Notes under the pieces: model-generated
What the model saw: the letters and a program-made list of their open reading frames with translations, nothing else
What the model was told of the DNA's origin: nothing
Database searches by the model: none
Source of the DNA: Luteibacter sp.
Lineage (GTDB): Bacteria > Pseudomonadota > Gammaproteobacteria > Xanthomonadales > Rhodanobacteraceae
DNA: 64,000 nucleotides
Assembly: GCF_009912395.1 (NCBI RefSeq)
Contig: NZ_WNDO01000001.1
Location: 124,001 to 188,000 of the forward strand
Reading direction: 5' to 3'
Made by a program: the position numbers and the translations under genes
Part shown: piece by piece, positions 7,180-15,920 of the stretch
Layout: each line of letters starts with the position of its first letter
How positions within the stretch are numbered: the first letter of the stretch is position 1

Positions 7180-8034
7180 TCACTGGAAGATGGTCTTGAT
7201 GCCTGCCGGCGACGTCGCTCCGGCGACGGCGACAGCGATGTTTTCCTGCGCCACGACCACCTGGGTCGCGTTGCTGGTCTGGGTCACCGCGTATTCGGCG
7301 GTATAGATGATGTCGCGGCGGTAGAGGTTCGACTTCTGGGTGGCGTCGATCTCGTGGCTTGTCTGGTACACCAGCCGCGCCGAGGTGAGATCGGGCAGGT
7401 CCACGCGTTCGGCCGCCGCGAGGATCGGGTCGATCAACCGCGCGATGGCGCTACGCCGGTCGGGTGTGTCGGCCCAAATCGTCACCTGCACCGGCCGCTT
7501 TCGGCGCTGCACCTCTCGCTGCATGGTGCCGATGCCGCCGGCACGCGCCGCGACGATTTTCGCGCCGGCAGGGAGCGTCAGCACGGGTCCGCTGCTCGTC
7601 GCACCGGGAATGATCGCTGCCAGCGCCGTTGCGATGCTGGTCAGCGTGTCGCTGGCCTGCACGGCGTAGGTGAAGGCCTGCGTCGAAAGGACGATGGCCA
7701 CCACCTGGTTGATGGCGGCCACGCCTCCCAGCGTCACGTTCTGCCCCGCGACCGACAGTGTCACTGTCGCCGCTTGCTGGCTCAGCGGGGTCCAGGCGTT
7801 TGAGTACGCTGGCACCAGGGTCTCCCCTGTCAGGGGGAAGACCGTGATATGGACACGGCCGCCCTGCCCGTTCGAGAACCCGGCAAGGTCCTTGTCGAGC
7901 TGGGATGCCTGGGGCCAACCCGGGTAGATGACCACGGGGTCGCCAGTGGCCGATGGCTGCGCCGTGCCGTTCGGATAGATCGCCTGCGCGAGCAGGCCGA
8001 CGACGGCGTTCAGCGCGTCGGTGAGGTCTGCCAT
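7180..8034 (-). CDS. Phage neck/tail structural protein, function unassigned
   Basis: 284 residues from ATG 8034; upstream in-frame starts overlap the preceding gene and read as shadow. The protein has a Thr/Ala/Val-rich beta-type middle (TVTLSVAGQNVTLGGVAAIN) and a C-terminal part with charged repeats. The position between head-completion genes and the sheath gene suggests a neck or tail-terminator role. I do not recognise a specific family. Confidence 0.7.
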   Translation of the reverse strand: MADLTDALNAVVGLLAQAIYPNGTAQPSATGDPVVIYPGWPQASQLDKDLAGFSNGQGGRVHITVFPLTGETLVPAYSNAWTPLSQQAATVTLSVAGQNVTLGGVAAINQVVAIVLSTQAFTYAVQASDTLTSIATALAAIIPGATSSGPVLTLPAGAKIVAARAGGIGTMQREVQRRKRPVQVTIWADTPDRRSAIARLIDPILAAAERVDLPDLTSARLVYQTSHEIDATQKSNLYRRDIIYTAEYAVTQTSNATQVVVAQENIAVAVAGATSPAGIKTIFQ

Positions 8035-8047
8035 GGTCGTTCCTGCG

Positions 8048-8695
8048 TCAGGTGCCCGCCTCGGCCGCGGTAAGCCGCCAGCCCAGGTCCGTTTGTTCGG
8101 CGCTGGCCAGCACGTAGCGTCGGCCGTTCTCGTCGATGGCGACGTCGTCGGCCCGAAGCTGCGCGTTGCCTGGAAGCGCCGGCAGGAGGATGGCCCACCA
8201 CGGCGTCTTGACGTCGCCCGGCAGGCCCACCTCGTTGCGCTCACCCTTCGTGCCCTGGAGCACCGAGGCGGGGAATCCGGTGGCGATCAACTGCTGGTTT
8301 TCCGCCGTGTTGCCGCCGTAGGCACCGATTCCGACCGTGGGCTGCTGCTGCGGCCGGTAGAACGACAGCATGCGGTTGCAGTCCACCGCCAGTATCGGGA
8401 GCAGCGGCTGCATGCCTGCGATGAAGTACGTGGAGGCCGCGTTGACCAGATAGTCGCCCGGGGACAGCACCCGGCCGTCGGCCAGGCAATACCAGAGCGG
8501 CTTGCCGTAGGCGTTCGGCTTCCCGTATTTCATGTCCTGGGCGTTGAAGCTCGCCACCACCGTACCGATCAGCGCCGCCGGCACGATCGCGCCTGACGTA
8601 CTGGTCGTCCGGTACTGCTGGAACGGCAGGCCGATGCGCTTCGCCGCCTGCGCGTAGCCCGCGTAGACCTTGCCTTGGAGCTTTACGCCGTCCAT
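8048..8695 (-). CDS. Phage structural protein, function unassigned
   Basis: 215 residues from ATG 8695, which overlaps the stop of the upstream gene in an ATGA junction. Recognisable stretches are KRIGLPFQQYRTTS near the N-terminus and PALPGNAQLRADDVAIDENG near the C-terminus. The latter resembles small beta domains of virion proteins. It is part of the coupled set of head-tail connector genes between capsid and sheath. Function is inferred from order only. Confidence 0.7.
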   Translation of the reverse strand: MDGVKLQGKVYAGYAQAAKRIGLPFQQYRTTSTSGAIVPAALIGTVVASFNAQDMKYGKPNAYGKPLWYCLADGRVLSPGDYLVNAASTYFIAGMQPLLPILAVDCNRMLSFYRPQQQPTVGIGAYGGNTAENQQLIATGFPASVLQGTKGERNEVGLPGDVKTPWWAILLPALPGNAQLRADDVAIDENGRRYVLASAEQTDLGWRLTAAEAGT

Positions 8696-9096
8696 CAGAC
8701 CACCAGATCGATCGTGCCGTCGCCCGATGAGCCCGACATACTCGGTCCAGCGGGCACGCCGAGAAAGCCGCATAGCTGGCGTCGCCACATGTTGTAGAGC
8801 CGCATGCGGTCGCGCACTTCGGTGCGGTTGTGGGTCCAGACGGCCGCCTGGTCGGTGTCGAGGTTGTCGCTTGCCGAGGTGACGGCCTGCTCCAGTTGGT
8901 AAAGGTTGTTCGTGCCGGTGAGGTACGTCGTGCGCAGCGTGGTCTCTTCCGCCGCCGACAGGTTCGACATGCGGTATTCGAGCGTGCCGTAGGCCTGGAA
9001 GAAGCGGTACGACTGGAAGCTGGAAGGCGTGCCGCCGAACATCGGGTAGCCGCAGAAGCGGCGGATGTCGACCCTCTCCTGATCGGTCAAGGCCAT
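8695..9096 (-). CDS. Putative head-tail connector protein
   Basis: 133 residues, helical, with an N-terminal MALTDQERVDIRRFCGYPMF and an Arg-rich helix near the C-terminus (RDRMRLYNMWRRQLCGFLG). Small alpha-helical proteins at this place in the order are usually head-tail connectors or adaptors that bind the portal. It overlaps the next gene by ATGA. The family call is tentative. Confidence 0.6.
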   Translation of the reverse strand: MALTDQERVDIRRFCGYPMFGGTPSSFQSYRFFQAYGTLEYRMSNLSAAEETTLRTTYLTGTNNLYQLEQAVTSASDNLDTDQAAVWTHNRTEVRDRMRLYNMWRRQLCGFLGVPAGPSMSGSSGDGTIDLVV

Positions 9097-9105
9097 GGCT
9101 ACACC

Positions 9106-9423
9106 TCAGTCGTAGGAAACGGCAAGCACCTGACCCGAGCCCGGGATGACCGTCAGGCCGGCGAAGCAAGGCATGTCGATCAGGTACGAGCCGACGGTGT
9201 TGGGGATGACGGCAAGCTGGTTGGCGGCGGCAGAACCGGCCACCGTGGGGCTGTCGTAGGCGCCCCCGGCGGTCGTGCCAGCCGTCAGCACGATGACTCG
9301 CTGGATCCGCGCCTTCGGCCCGGTGCTGTAGAGCCCGGGGCTATTGCCGCCATTGAGCACGGTCGCCGCACTGATATTCAGCGCGGAATTTTTGCCCTGC
9401 GAGACGTAAACGCCGTCACTCAT
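9106..9423 (-). CDS. Small phage virion protein, possibly capsid-associated
   Basis: 105 residues from ATG 9423. It is Ala/Gly/Thr/Val-rich and beta-like (QRVIVLTAGTTAGGAYDSPT), and ends LAVSYD. It lies in the group of four short genes after the major capsid gene, where decoration or head-completion proteins are common. No family recognised. Confidence 0.6.
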   Translation of the reverse strand: MSDGVYVSQGKNSALNISAATVLNGGNSPGLYSTGPKARIQRVIVLTAGTTAGGAYDSPTVAGSAAANQLAVIPNTVGSYLIDMPCFAGLTVIPGSGQVLAVSYD

Positions 9424-9829
9424 TGGGGTAACCCTCGATGCTGGCACCGCGGTCGAAAAGCATCGCGATGTCCTCGGCATTGGTGATGGCCCGGCCAGCG
9501 GGGAAGTGCCGCAGCACCCCGTTCACGGCGAAGCCGAAGGATTCGGTCAGGCAGATGGTCGACGGCAGCGCGTGGGCAGTCTTTTCGCCACCCTGGGCCG
9601 TGACCGGTGCCGCCTTGGCAGGCGCGACCAGTTCGTGTACCACGCCGGCCAAATCCTTGACCGCAGTCGCCAACTCGCGCTTGGCCGTTTCCAGCTCCGC
9701 GCGCTCGCCGGCCAAGGCCTTCTTCGCTTCATCGACGGCCGCGCGATCGCGCTGAACCGCGGCGCGGTCGCGATCGAGATTGGCCGCTGCGGCGAGCTGC
9801 CGGTTAGACGACGGGGGCATTGGCGGCAA
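9416..9829 (-). CDS. Phage protein with N-terminal coiled coil
   Basis: 137 residues. Residues about 15-65 form a strong coiled coil of Ala, Lys, Arg and Glu (AAVQRDRAAVDEAKKALAGE). The C-terminal 60 residues are globular (TICLTESFGFAVNGVLRHFP). It overlaps the following gene by 8 bases and its start lies inside the end of the 80-residue upstream gene. A structural or assembly role in the head-completion group is likely, but the family is not known to me. Confidence 0.6.
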   Translation of the reverse strand: MPPMPPSSNRQLAAAANLDRDRAAVQRDRAAVDEAKKALAGERAELETAKRELATAVKDLAGVVHELVAPAKAAPVTAQGGEKTAHALPSTICLTESFGFAVNGVLRHFPAGRAITNAEDIAMLFDRGASIEGYPNE

Positions 9830-10046
9830 CCAGAGCAGAGGCGAGTTCGGGCGTCACGACGAACGGCACATTGGCCGTGAACTGCATCAGCGCGCCACGA
9901 AATCGCAGGGTGAAATGTCGGGTCGGCGTGCGGACGTTGCCGGCGCCGTACTTGGTCGATACCTGGCTTGCGGTCAGGTTCTGGATCTGCCCGTTGCCCA
10001 CCGCGTGCGGCGAGGTGTCGGGGATATACGGGGTGCCAAGGGGCAT
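9804..10046 (-). CDS. Small phage protein downstream of the capsid gene
   Basis: 80 residues from ATG 10046, preceded by GAGGACC. It includes YGAGNVRTPTRHFTLRFRGA and FTANVPFVVTPELASALVAA. Its place straight after the major capsid gene fits a small virion or connector component. It overlaps the next gene by 26 bases. Confidence 0.6.
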   Translation of the reverse strand: MPLGTPYIPDTSPHAVGNGQIQNLTASQVSTKYGAGNVRTPTRHFTLRFRGALMQFTANVPFVVTPELASALVAANAPVV

Positions 10047-10094
10047 ACGGTCCTCCCAGAAGACGTGCGAGGCCCGCGCAGGGCCCCGCACGCA

Positions 10095-10117
10095 AGCACC
10101 GGCTTAGCCGGCGTGCT
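10095..10117 (-). terminator. Stem-loop at the end of the major capsid gene
   Basis: A bulged stem (AGCA-CCGGC / GCCGG-TGCT) whose loop holds the capsid stop codon (tta at 10104-10106 on the + strand). There is no U-run, so it is more likely a transcript-stability or processing element than a full terminator. Confidence 0.4.
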
Positions 10118-11432
10118 CGATCACCACGGCGCGCTTGTAGTAGCTCGCGCTCGCCGTCGGAACGATCGTGCTGTTAACGGTCTGGTCCGTGGGCGCGGTG
10201 AAACCACCGATCCAGTACCAGGACTGGGCGATGATCTGCTGGAGGCGATCCAGCGGCTCACGGGTGACGTGCACGATGTCATCCACGACGTCGATCTGGG
10301 CGTTGTTGCCGGCGATGTCCTGCGCGGCCATGCCCTCGAAGTCGCCTTCGATGAGCGAGCCCTCGCCGCAGATGATCGCCCGGCGGACGCGCACGCCGTT
10401 GAGGTTCTGAACGTAGGCCTCGGTCGTCGGGATCAGGCGGACATCCACCAGCTCGACGATGCGGCCCATGCGGAACTCCTTGCTCATGCCCGTCGCGCCC
10501 TGGTACAGCAGCTTGAAGTCGGGATCCGCGAAGAGCTGACGCGCGCTGACCGGATCCACGTACATGTTGTACATGCCGCCGATCGTCGGAACGCCGTTGG
10601 AACGCAGGTAGGCCACGGCGTCGAGCATCGCGCCCATGGTGAGCAGGTCCGTGCCCACGATCTTGGACGTGTTGCCGCGGCCGTTCGGACGCAGGATGAA
10701 CGGGGCGACGCCGCTGCCGAGGTTGTAGGCGGTCACGTCGTTGCCAGCGGTGCCGTCCGCCACCGAGACGGCGGCCGAGAAGGTCAGCGTGCCGCTGACG
10801 CCGTTGGGCGCGGTGGAGACGTTGCTGCCGTCCGCCGCGGCGCCGACCAGGGTGTAGACGTTGCCACCCACGGTCACGGCCATGGTGTTCGTGCCGTTGA
10901 CCGGGATCATCATGCCGTTCACGAACACGAACTGGAAGCCGCGGATGTCGTCGACCTGCACGGCGGTGCCCGCCGAGCCGAGGGTCACGCGCACACGGCT
11001 GTTACCACCCATGTAGGCGTTGTAGATCGTGTTGCGCGCCAGGCGGTCCAGCGACTGGGCCGACTGCACGCCGTTGACCTTGGCGTTCTGGAGGAACTGC
11101 TCGACGATGCCGACGCGGTTGGTGACCGTGTTCAGGTCGATGGTGTCGCCGTACTGGTTGATCGAGAGCGTGTACTGCTCGATGGTCCAGGTGCCCGGCG
11201 TCAGGCCGTTGTCGAGGTTGGTGTTGGTCGACGGGTTCAGCGGCGTGGTGACCGGCGCCTTGAGGCCCGGGCGGGTCTTGGTGATCGTCTCGCCGATCTT
11301 GTTGGGGAACGTCTCGCGGCGGGCGATCTCGCGGAAGCCGAGGACGGACTGAATGCCGTCCTGGAATTCACGCTCGAGATAGCCCTGCTGGATCATCGGC
11401 TGGAGAGCAGCCGGGAAGTTCTGGATACCCAT
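10104..11432 (-). CDS. Phage major capsid protein
   Basis: 442 residues. It has the N-terminal extended arm (MGIQNFPAALQPMIQQGYLE), a scaffold-adjacent position, and a long beta-rich middle that may include an inserted Ig-like domain (about 170-240, Thr/Val/Gly-rich). It follows the portal and scaffold genes, the usual head-gene order. It would form the icosahedral shell. Family membership beyond major capsid protein cannot be fixed by eye. Confidence 0.85.
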   Translation of the reverse strand: MGIQNFPAALQPMIQQGYLEREFQDGIQSVLGFREIARRETFPNKIGETITKTRPGLKAPVTTPLNPSTNTNLDNGLTPGTWTIEQYTLSINQYGDTIDLNTVTNRVGIVEQFLQNAKVNGVQSAQSLDRLARNTIYNAYMGGNSRVRVTLGSAGTAVQVDDIRGFQFVFVNGMMIPVNGTNTMAVTVGGNVYTLVGAAADGSNVSTAPNGVSGTLTFSAAVSVADGTAGNDVTAYNLGSGVAPFILRPNGRGNTSKIVGTDLLTMGAMLDAVAYLRSNGVPTIGGMYNMYVDPVSARQLFADPDFKLLYQGATGMSKEFRMGRIVELVDVRLIPTTEAYVQNLNGVRVRRAIICGEGSLIEGDFEGMAAQDIAGNNAQIDVVDDIVHVTREPLDRLQQIIAQSWYWIGGFTAPTDQTVNSTIVPTASASYYKRAVVIEHAG

Positions 11433-11504
11433 GCGGGGTAGCTCCTATCGGGGTTGGGAATGGCTTCTCCCCTGGGCGCCTGGCCCCGATGGGTATCTGA
11501 ACGG
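11433..11504 (-). promoter_or_regulatory. Scaffold-capsid intergenic leader with long-range inverted repeat
   Basis: 72 bases between scaffold and capsid genes. On the minus strand ATCGGGG and CCCCGAT can pair across about 30 bases, and a GGGGCCAGGCGCCC segment lies in the loop region. The capsid ribosome site (TAGGAGCT) follows directly. The structure may adjust the capsid:scaffold ratio. No other content seen. Confidence 0.35.
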
Positions 11505-12077
11505 TCAGCGTCGGCGAACGGCTTCGCGCCGCGCTGCCGCGTACTCTTCCGGCGTCATTTCGGACGCCTTCTTGCCCGACGGCGGCGTGTTGGCCGGCGG
11601 GGTGGACGTGCTGCTGCTGCCGGCCGCGCCGAAGAGGTACGGCTTGGCGGTCTTCAGTTCTTCGATGAGCGCATCGGCGCCCTCGACCTCGCCCTGGTCG
11701 TTGAGCTTCACCTTGCTGAGATCGACCAGCTTCAGGCCGTCGAGGTCAACGATGCCGGCCTTGATGGCAATGGCCTTGAGTTCGGCTCGGATGATCCGCT
11801 GGTCTGCCGCGCTGGATGCCTCGGCGATGCGGGCATTGGCAGCTTCCTCGGCTTCCTGGGCGCGCTTCTCGGCGGCTTCGCGGGCGTCCTGCTGTTCCTT
11901 CGCCTTCAGCCGGTAACCGCTGCTCTCGGCGCGAAGCTCCTGCACGTACTCGCGGGAGAAGCTTTCCTTGTCGCGTGCCGGCGGCTGCTGGACGGGCGGA
12001 CCGCCCGCGCCACCACCACCTTCGCCACCGCCCTCACCTTCCATCAGGCGACGGCGCTTGCGTCCGAAGCGAATCAT
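11505..12077 (-). CDS. Phage capsid scaffolding protein
   Basis: 190 residues. A basic start is followed by a Gly-rich linker (13-35), a long charged coiled coil (about 38-105, with AKEQQDAREAAEKRAQEAEE), and a C-terminal helical segment ending ARREAVRRR. This layout, together with its place directly before the capsid gene, is typical of scaffolds that guide procapsid assembly and are then removed. The basic C-terminus is the part that usually binds coat protein. Confidence 0.8.
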   Translation of the reverse strand: MIRFGRKRRRLMEGEGGGEGGGGAGGPPVQQPPARDKESFSREYVQELRAESSGYRLKAKEQQDAREAAEKRAQEAEEAANARIAEASSAADQRIIRAELKAIAIKAGIVDLDGLKLVDLSKVKLNDQGEVEGADALIEELKTAKPYLFGAAGSSSTSTPPANTPPSGKKASEMTPEEYAAARREAVRRR

Positions 12078-12352
12078 GCGGCACCGCCTTCGGCGTCGAT
12101 CGACGCCTGAACGCTCTGGGCATACTCACCTGCCGCGCCATCACGGACCATCTGGTCGTGCTGGCTCAGGTTGATGTGAATGCCGACGCTCAGCAGCTCG
12201 TTGGCCTTGATGGGCGAGACACCATGGGCGCTGAAGCCGATGGACCCGTCCACGTTGGCAATCAGGACGATGCAGCCCGGTACGCCGATCTGATCGCAGA
12301 TCGCCTTGGGGGCCGTGTTGAGGGTGAGGGGTAGTGCGCTTTCGTCAGGCAT
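12074..12352 (-). CDS. Small phage protein between portal and scaffold genes
   Basis: 92 residues from ATG 12352. It contains CIVLIANVDGSIGFSAHGVS and LLSVGIHINLSQHDQMVRDG. It overlaps the scaffold start by 4 bases. The function is unknown; position suggests a head-assembly accessory. Upstream in-frame starts fall in the stem-loop region and are unlikely. Confidence 0.65.
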   Translation of the reverse strand: MPDESALPLTLNTAPKAICDQIGVPGCIVLIANVDGSIGFSAHGVSPIKANELLSVGIHINLSQHDQMVRDGAAGEYAQSVQASIDAEGGAA

Positions 12353-12370
12353 CGGGCCTTCTCCGTGTGG

Positions 12371-12413
12371 GCACCGGCTCGCGCCGGCGCAGTGGCGAGG
12401 GATCAACCCTCGC
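12371..12413 (-). terminator. Two stem-loops after the portal gene
   Basis: A perfect 7-bp stem GCGAGGG/CCCTCGC with a 5-base loop (12395-12413) starts 3 bases before the portal stop, followed by a GC-rich stem (12371-12390, one G-T wobble). No U-run is present, so a role in transcript processing or stability is more likely than strong termination. Confidence 0.45.
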
Positions 12414-12415
12414 GG

Positions 12416-13870
12416 TTAAGCGTTGCTGGTGATCTTGGTCTGCTCGGTCGGCAGCTCAGCAATCAGCTGTTTGCGTTCGGCGTCGATCAGGGCCATCTCG
12501 GCCTGGACGTCGGTGATGTCGTAGTCGCTGGCGATGATGCGCACCGCGGTCTCCCGGCTCAGCGAACCCACCTTGATAAGCGTGGCGAGGGCCGTGGCCA
12601 GCGTCTGCCGGTCGTCTGCCGTGGGCGGGAACCATGCGGGCCACGAAAGCGTGACCGGCTCGTTGTCCGCCAGCTTGCCGAACTCCTGCCCGTTGATCGT
12701 CAGCGGGAACTTGGCGCTGCCGCGCACGATCATCCGGTAGATGTCGAGCAGTGCGCCCTCGCCGTAACTGGCCCGCAGCTTGTCCGCCAGCCAGATCAGC
12801 GCCTGGTGCATCAGCTCAAGGGCTCGACCCGACTGGGCCGCGCTCAGCTTGTCCGCGTTGCTGCGGTTGCCGTGCATCCGCTCGAGCGCGAACTCGCGAA
12901 GCCTGCCCACGTATTCCAGAACCGCTTCCGACGCTGTGCCGTTGATCTCCAGCATCTTCGCGTCGCCCTTCTCGCCTACCACGATGGCGTTGGCGGCCGA
13001 GCGGACCATCGGCTGACCATCGTCGGTGGCCGCCGTCTCCTTGATGAGCAGCGTGGGGTCGGCGCTGTACTTCAGACCTCGGCCAGCCTGCGAAAGCAGG
13101 TAATCGGCCTCGACGGTCGTGTTGATGGGCTCGACGCCGAAGGTGGGCTCACCGTCGATGTCATCGCCGCCGGGCAAGTTCTTCACCCAGACGATGGGAA
13201 CGAAGCCCAGGCCGTGATTATTCGAGCGGGCCTCGTCCACTGTACGCGCCGCAGCCTTGTCGGCGACCTTGCGCGGCACGAACCAGGTTTCCGCGATGGC
13301 AGTCCACTCGCGCTCGAACCAGTATTGCGTGGCGTCGTCCTTGACGTCGTACCCGGCCGCCACAAGCGTCTTGCCGTCCACCTTTCGGCGTTCACCAACC
13401 CGATCCAGCGTATCCGGCGCTTCCGCGCTCCAGACCGGCGTGAGGTAGGTCGTCGCCATCACCTGAAGGAACACGCGCTTCGAGAGGAAGCGCACGGCGA
13501 TGGCCACGCTACCGACCGAGCCGCGTGTGGCGGCGTCGATCATCGCGAGGTTCAGCTTGGCGTCCTTGGTGACAGCGTCGAGCGCCGCCTTCGTGTCCTC
13601 GTTCTTGCACTCCACGGACGGGAAATGCCCCTCGCTGAAGAGCAGCGAGATGCTGTCATCCACCACGGTGCGGATCAGGCCCGTGCGAACGCTCGGCCTG
13701 CGCTCCCGCACCGGGATGTATTCACCCGCACCGTTCTTCTCCTCGTGGAACTGGTACGTCAGTACGTCGTAGATCGAGCCGTCCAGCACGCGCGACCACA
13801 CCTCAAGGCGCCACGCACGCAGCGGCAGGTCGTTATCCCGGGGAACCAGGTTGGCGAGCGTGTCGAACAT
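12416..13870 (-). CDS. Phage portal protein
   Basis: 484 residues from ATG 13870. Upstream extension would run into the terminase gene. The protein has the mixed alpha/beta body and long C-terminal helical region of SPP1 gp6-like portals (ALIWLADKLRASYGEGALLD, SRETAVRIIASDYDITDVQA). It follows the large terminase by 4 bases and precedes the scaffold and capsid genes, as expected. The portal forms the dodecameric ring at one capsid vertex through which DNA is packaged and the tail joins. Confidence 0.85.
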   Translation of the reverse strand: MFDTLANLVPRDNDLPLRAWRLEVWSRVLDGSIYDVLTYQFHEEKNGAGEYIPVRERRPSVRTGLIRTVVDDSISLLFSEGHFPSVECKNEDTKAALDAVTKDAKLNLAMIDAATRGSVGSVAIAVRFLSKRVFLQVMATTYLTPVWSAEAPDTLDRVGERRKVDGKTLVAAGYDVKDDATQYWFEREWTAIAETWFVPRKVADKAAARTVDEARSNNHGLGFVPIVWVKNLPGGDDIDGEPTFGVEPINTTVEADYLLSQAGRGLKYSADPTLLIKETAATDDGQPMVRSAANAIVVGEKGDAKMLEINGTASEAVLEYVGRLREFALERMHGNRSNADKLSAAQSGRALELMHQALIWLADKLRASYGEGALLDIYRMIVRGSAKFPLTINGQEFGKLADNEPVTLSWPAWFPPTADDRQTLATALATLIKVGSLSRETAVRIIASDYDITDVQAEMALIDAERKQLIAELPTEQTKITSNA

Positions 13871-13874
13871 GCGG

Positions 13875-15218
13875 TTATCGGCCCATGTGTGGCAGGTGGA
13901 TCGACCGGGCGGTAACCGGCTTGATGATCGGGAACATGCGGTGGATGAAGTAGCCGCCCGCATCGTTCGTGTGGTCGTTCCCCGACTTCTTGTCGGGCTC
14001 GCCTTTCTCGTCCCATATCTGCTGCTCGAGGTGGTCCGCGTAGGTCGGGCACCGGAGGGTGTTGACCTTGTAGCGGCGCTCGCCGGCAGCGTTGCAGAAC
14101 ATGGCGTTCATCGCGTTGATGCGGTCCTTCACCGGAGGGTTGGCCTCGGGCGCGGACACGCGGAAGCCCGCGTCACGCAGCAGTTTGATGTCGGTCTCCG
14201 ACGCGTTTACCGAGCGGCGGGAGCCGCCCGACGCATCGGGGTAAATGGTGATCTCGCGCGTCTTCAGGTACTGGCCGGCGCTCTCGTCGTATCGCCAGAA
14301 CCTCTCCTTGATCCGGCGGATCATGTCCGGCGTGTCGTAGCCGCCCGTGATCTCGTCGACGGCCAAGGGGAGGCCCGCGCGGGTCACATGGACGATGCCG
14401 GCCATCTTGCTGACGTTGAAGTCCATGCCGATATGCGCCGCCTCGCCCTCCTCGATGGAGTCGAGCGTGTGGTTCAGCACGCGGTCGAACTGGTGGTAGA
14501 TCGTGCCCGCCAGCAGGTTGACGAACTCGCCGCGCAGGTAGGCCTTGATCAGCTGCTCGGGGTAGCTCGCCATGAGCGAACTGATGTAGTCGTCCGGGAG
14601 GTTCGCCTCGTTGTCGTAGGTGCTGGCCTGGACCATGCCGTAGAGCGGCGCCAGCTTAGGGTCGTCTCGGACGGCCTTCACCCACTGCTGGTGAACGAAC
14701 TTGAATCCCTCCGGCGTAGTGGTGACATCGATGCCGTTGAGCAGGCCATCGGCCACCTGGCGCAAGCGAGCGATGATCTTGCGCCACGACGTTTGCGCCT
14801 TAACCAGCGTCAACACGTCCAGCTCATCGACCAGTGCGCGGCCGATCTTGAAACCCACGATGGTCTCCGGCTTCTCCATCGACCGGCAAATCACCGTGCC
14901 GCGGTACTGCCGGCCGGCGTATACGTGGACTTCCTTGTTCGCCTCGCGCGCGATGGTGCGCAGGCCCCAGTCGAAGGCCACCTCGTCCATGGTCGGGAAG
15001 AAAATATCCCGGATCATCGGGTACGTGGGCGCGAAGTACCCGGCGTTGATCCCAGGGAACTCCCAGAAGTGCGCACAGAGACCAGCGCATCCAACCCATG
15101 TCTTGCCGGAACCGAATCCGGCCACGAAGGCTCGGAATTTATGCGGGAGCGAGAGGAATCGAGCCTGCGGCACGTTCAGGCTAGGGTTGACCTCAATCGC
15201 CTCCGCGCCTGGCATCAC
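13875..15218 (-). CDS. Phage terminase large subunit
   Basis: 447 residues. Walker A GFGSGKT is at 34-40. The Walker B Asp-Glu pair is at 131-132 (RALVDELDVL). The nuclease domain includes an Asp in HIGMDFN (about 264) and a C-terminal NDAGGYFIH element. It is the packaging motor ATPase and headful or cos nuclease. It overlaps the small terminase gene by 26 bases and precedes the portal gene. Confidence 0.93.
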   Translation of the reverse strand: MMPGAEAIEVNPSLNVPQARFLSLPHKFRAFVAGFGSGKTWVGCAGLCAHFWEFPGINAGYFAPTYPMIRDIFFPTMDEVAFDWGLRTIAREANKEVHVYAGRQYRGTVICRSMEKPETIVGFKIGRALVDELDVLTLVKAQTSWRKIIARLRQVADGLLNGIDVTTTPEGFKFVHQQWVKAVRDDPKLAPLYGMVQASTYDNEANLPDDYISSLMASYPEQLIKAYLRGEFVNLLAGTIYHQFDRVLNHTLDSIEEGEAAHIGMDFNVSKMAGIVHVTRAGLPLAVDEITGGYDTPDMIRRIKERFWRYDESAGQYLKTREITIYPDASGGSRRSVNASETDIKLLRDAGFRVSAPEANPPVKDRINAMNAMFCNAAGERRYKVNTLRCPTYADHLEQQIWDEKGEPDKKSGNDHTNDAGGYFIHRMFPIIKPVTARSIHLPHMGR

Positions 15219-15702
15219 GCACCTCGATCGATACCTTCACCGGCGTAGGCGGCGCCTCGTCACCAGCCACGTCAGGCCTGTCGCGCCACTTCTCCGGCTG
15301 CCGATTCTTGAGCCAGAAGATCATTGCGGTGACGTCCGGCGGGTAATGCTCCTGCGTTGGCGCCCGGATCACCCCTTCCTTGAACTGGAAAACCTTCTCG
15401 CTGTCGTGGGTGTAGCCCATCGCCCTGCGGAACAGCGACTGCTCGACCTGGGCGTCGATCTCTTCCTTCCCACGCTTTAGGGCATCCGAAAAGGCTTGGT
15501 GCTGGACCTTCCACAGGTACAGTGTCGAGAGGGTCACTTTGAAGAAGTCGGCGAGCTGGGCATCGGTCGCACCCATGCGGGTGAGCTTCGCGCCCTGCTC
15601 TACGAACTCCTCCTTGTACTTCGTGGGGCGACCGGTCTTCTTCACCGGGTTACGCGGCTTGGCGGTCTTCTTCGCCTTTGTGGTCTTGCGGGGAGCGCCC
15701 AT
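15193..15702 (-). CDS. Phage terminase small subunit
   Basis: 169 residues. A basic N-terminal tail (KTTKAKKTAKPRNPVKKTG) precedes a helix-turn-helix (GATDAQLADFFKVTLSTLYL, about 46-65), then helices for oligomerisation. It ends with a segment likely to contact the large subunit. It recognises the packaging site on phage DNA, which often lies in or near its own gene. It overlaps the large subunit gene. Confidence 0.85.
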   Translation of the reverse strand: MGAPRKTTKAKKTAKPRNPVKKTGRPTKYKEEFVEQGAKLTRMGATDAQLADFFKVTLSTLYLWKVQHQAFSDALKRGKEEIDAQVEQSLFRRAMGYTHDSEKVFQFKEGVIRAPTQEHYPPDVTAMIFWLKNRQPEKWRDRPDVAGDEAPPTPVKVSIEVRDARRGGD

Positions 15703-15761
15703 GTGGTCAGTAGGTCGGCATCAGGCCGCCTCTCCATGTAGAGACGCCATCAGGGCGCCGC

Positions 15762-15920
15762 CTATTTCACCGTGACCCGAATGCCCCGGCCGATGTGTCG
15801 GCTGATCGCATGCACATCGGGCACACGGCCCGTGAGGTTTGCCCACCCCCGACGGAACCGGAGGTAGGGATCGACCCACCATGCAACCGAAACGCTGAGG
15901 CGTGCGGTCAACCGGGCCAT
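15762..15920 (-). CDS. Small phage protein between lysis and packaging genes
   Basis: 52 residues (MARLTARLSVSVAWWVDPYL at the start), basic, ending RGIRVTVK. Its ATG overlaps the stop of the 110-residue upstream gene (ATGA). Short proteins with a SVAWWV-type segment are common next to the terminase genes of related prophages. The role is unknown, with one weakly hydrophobic segment only. Confidence 0.65.
   Translation of the reverse strand: MARLTARLSVSVAWWVDPYLRFRRGWANLTGRVPDVHAISRHIGRGIRVTVK

Noticed and set aside
8048-9169. A single 373-codon reading through two neck genes
   Set aside because: The upstream part is the shadow of the 133-residue connector gene. The ATGA junction at 8695 shows that the real gene starts there.
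9780-11441. A 553-codon + strand frame opposite the major capsid gene
   Set aside because: Shadow of the capsid gene, with repetitive His/Val/Arg composition and no domain.
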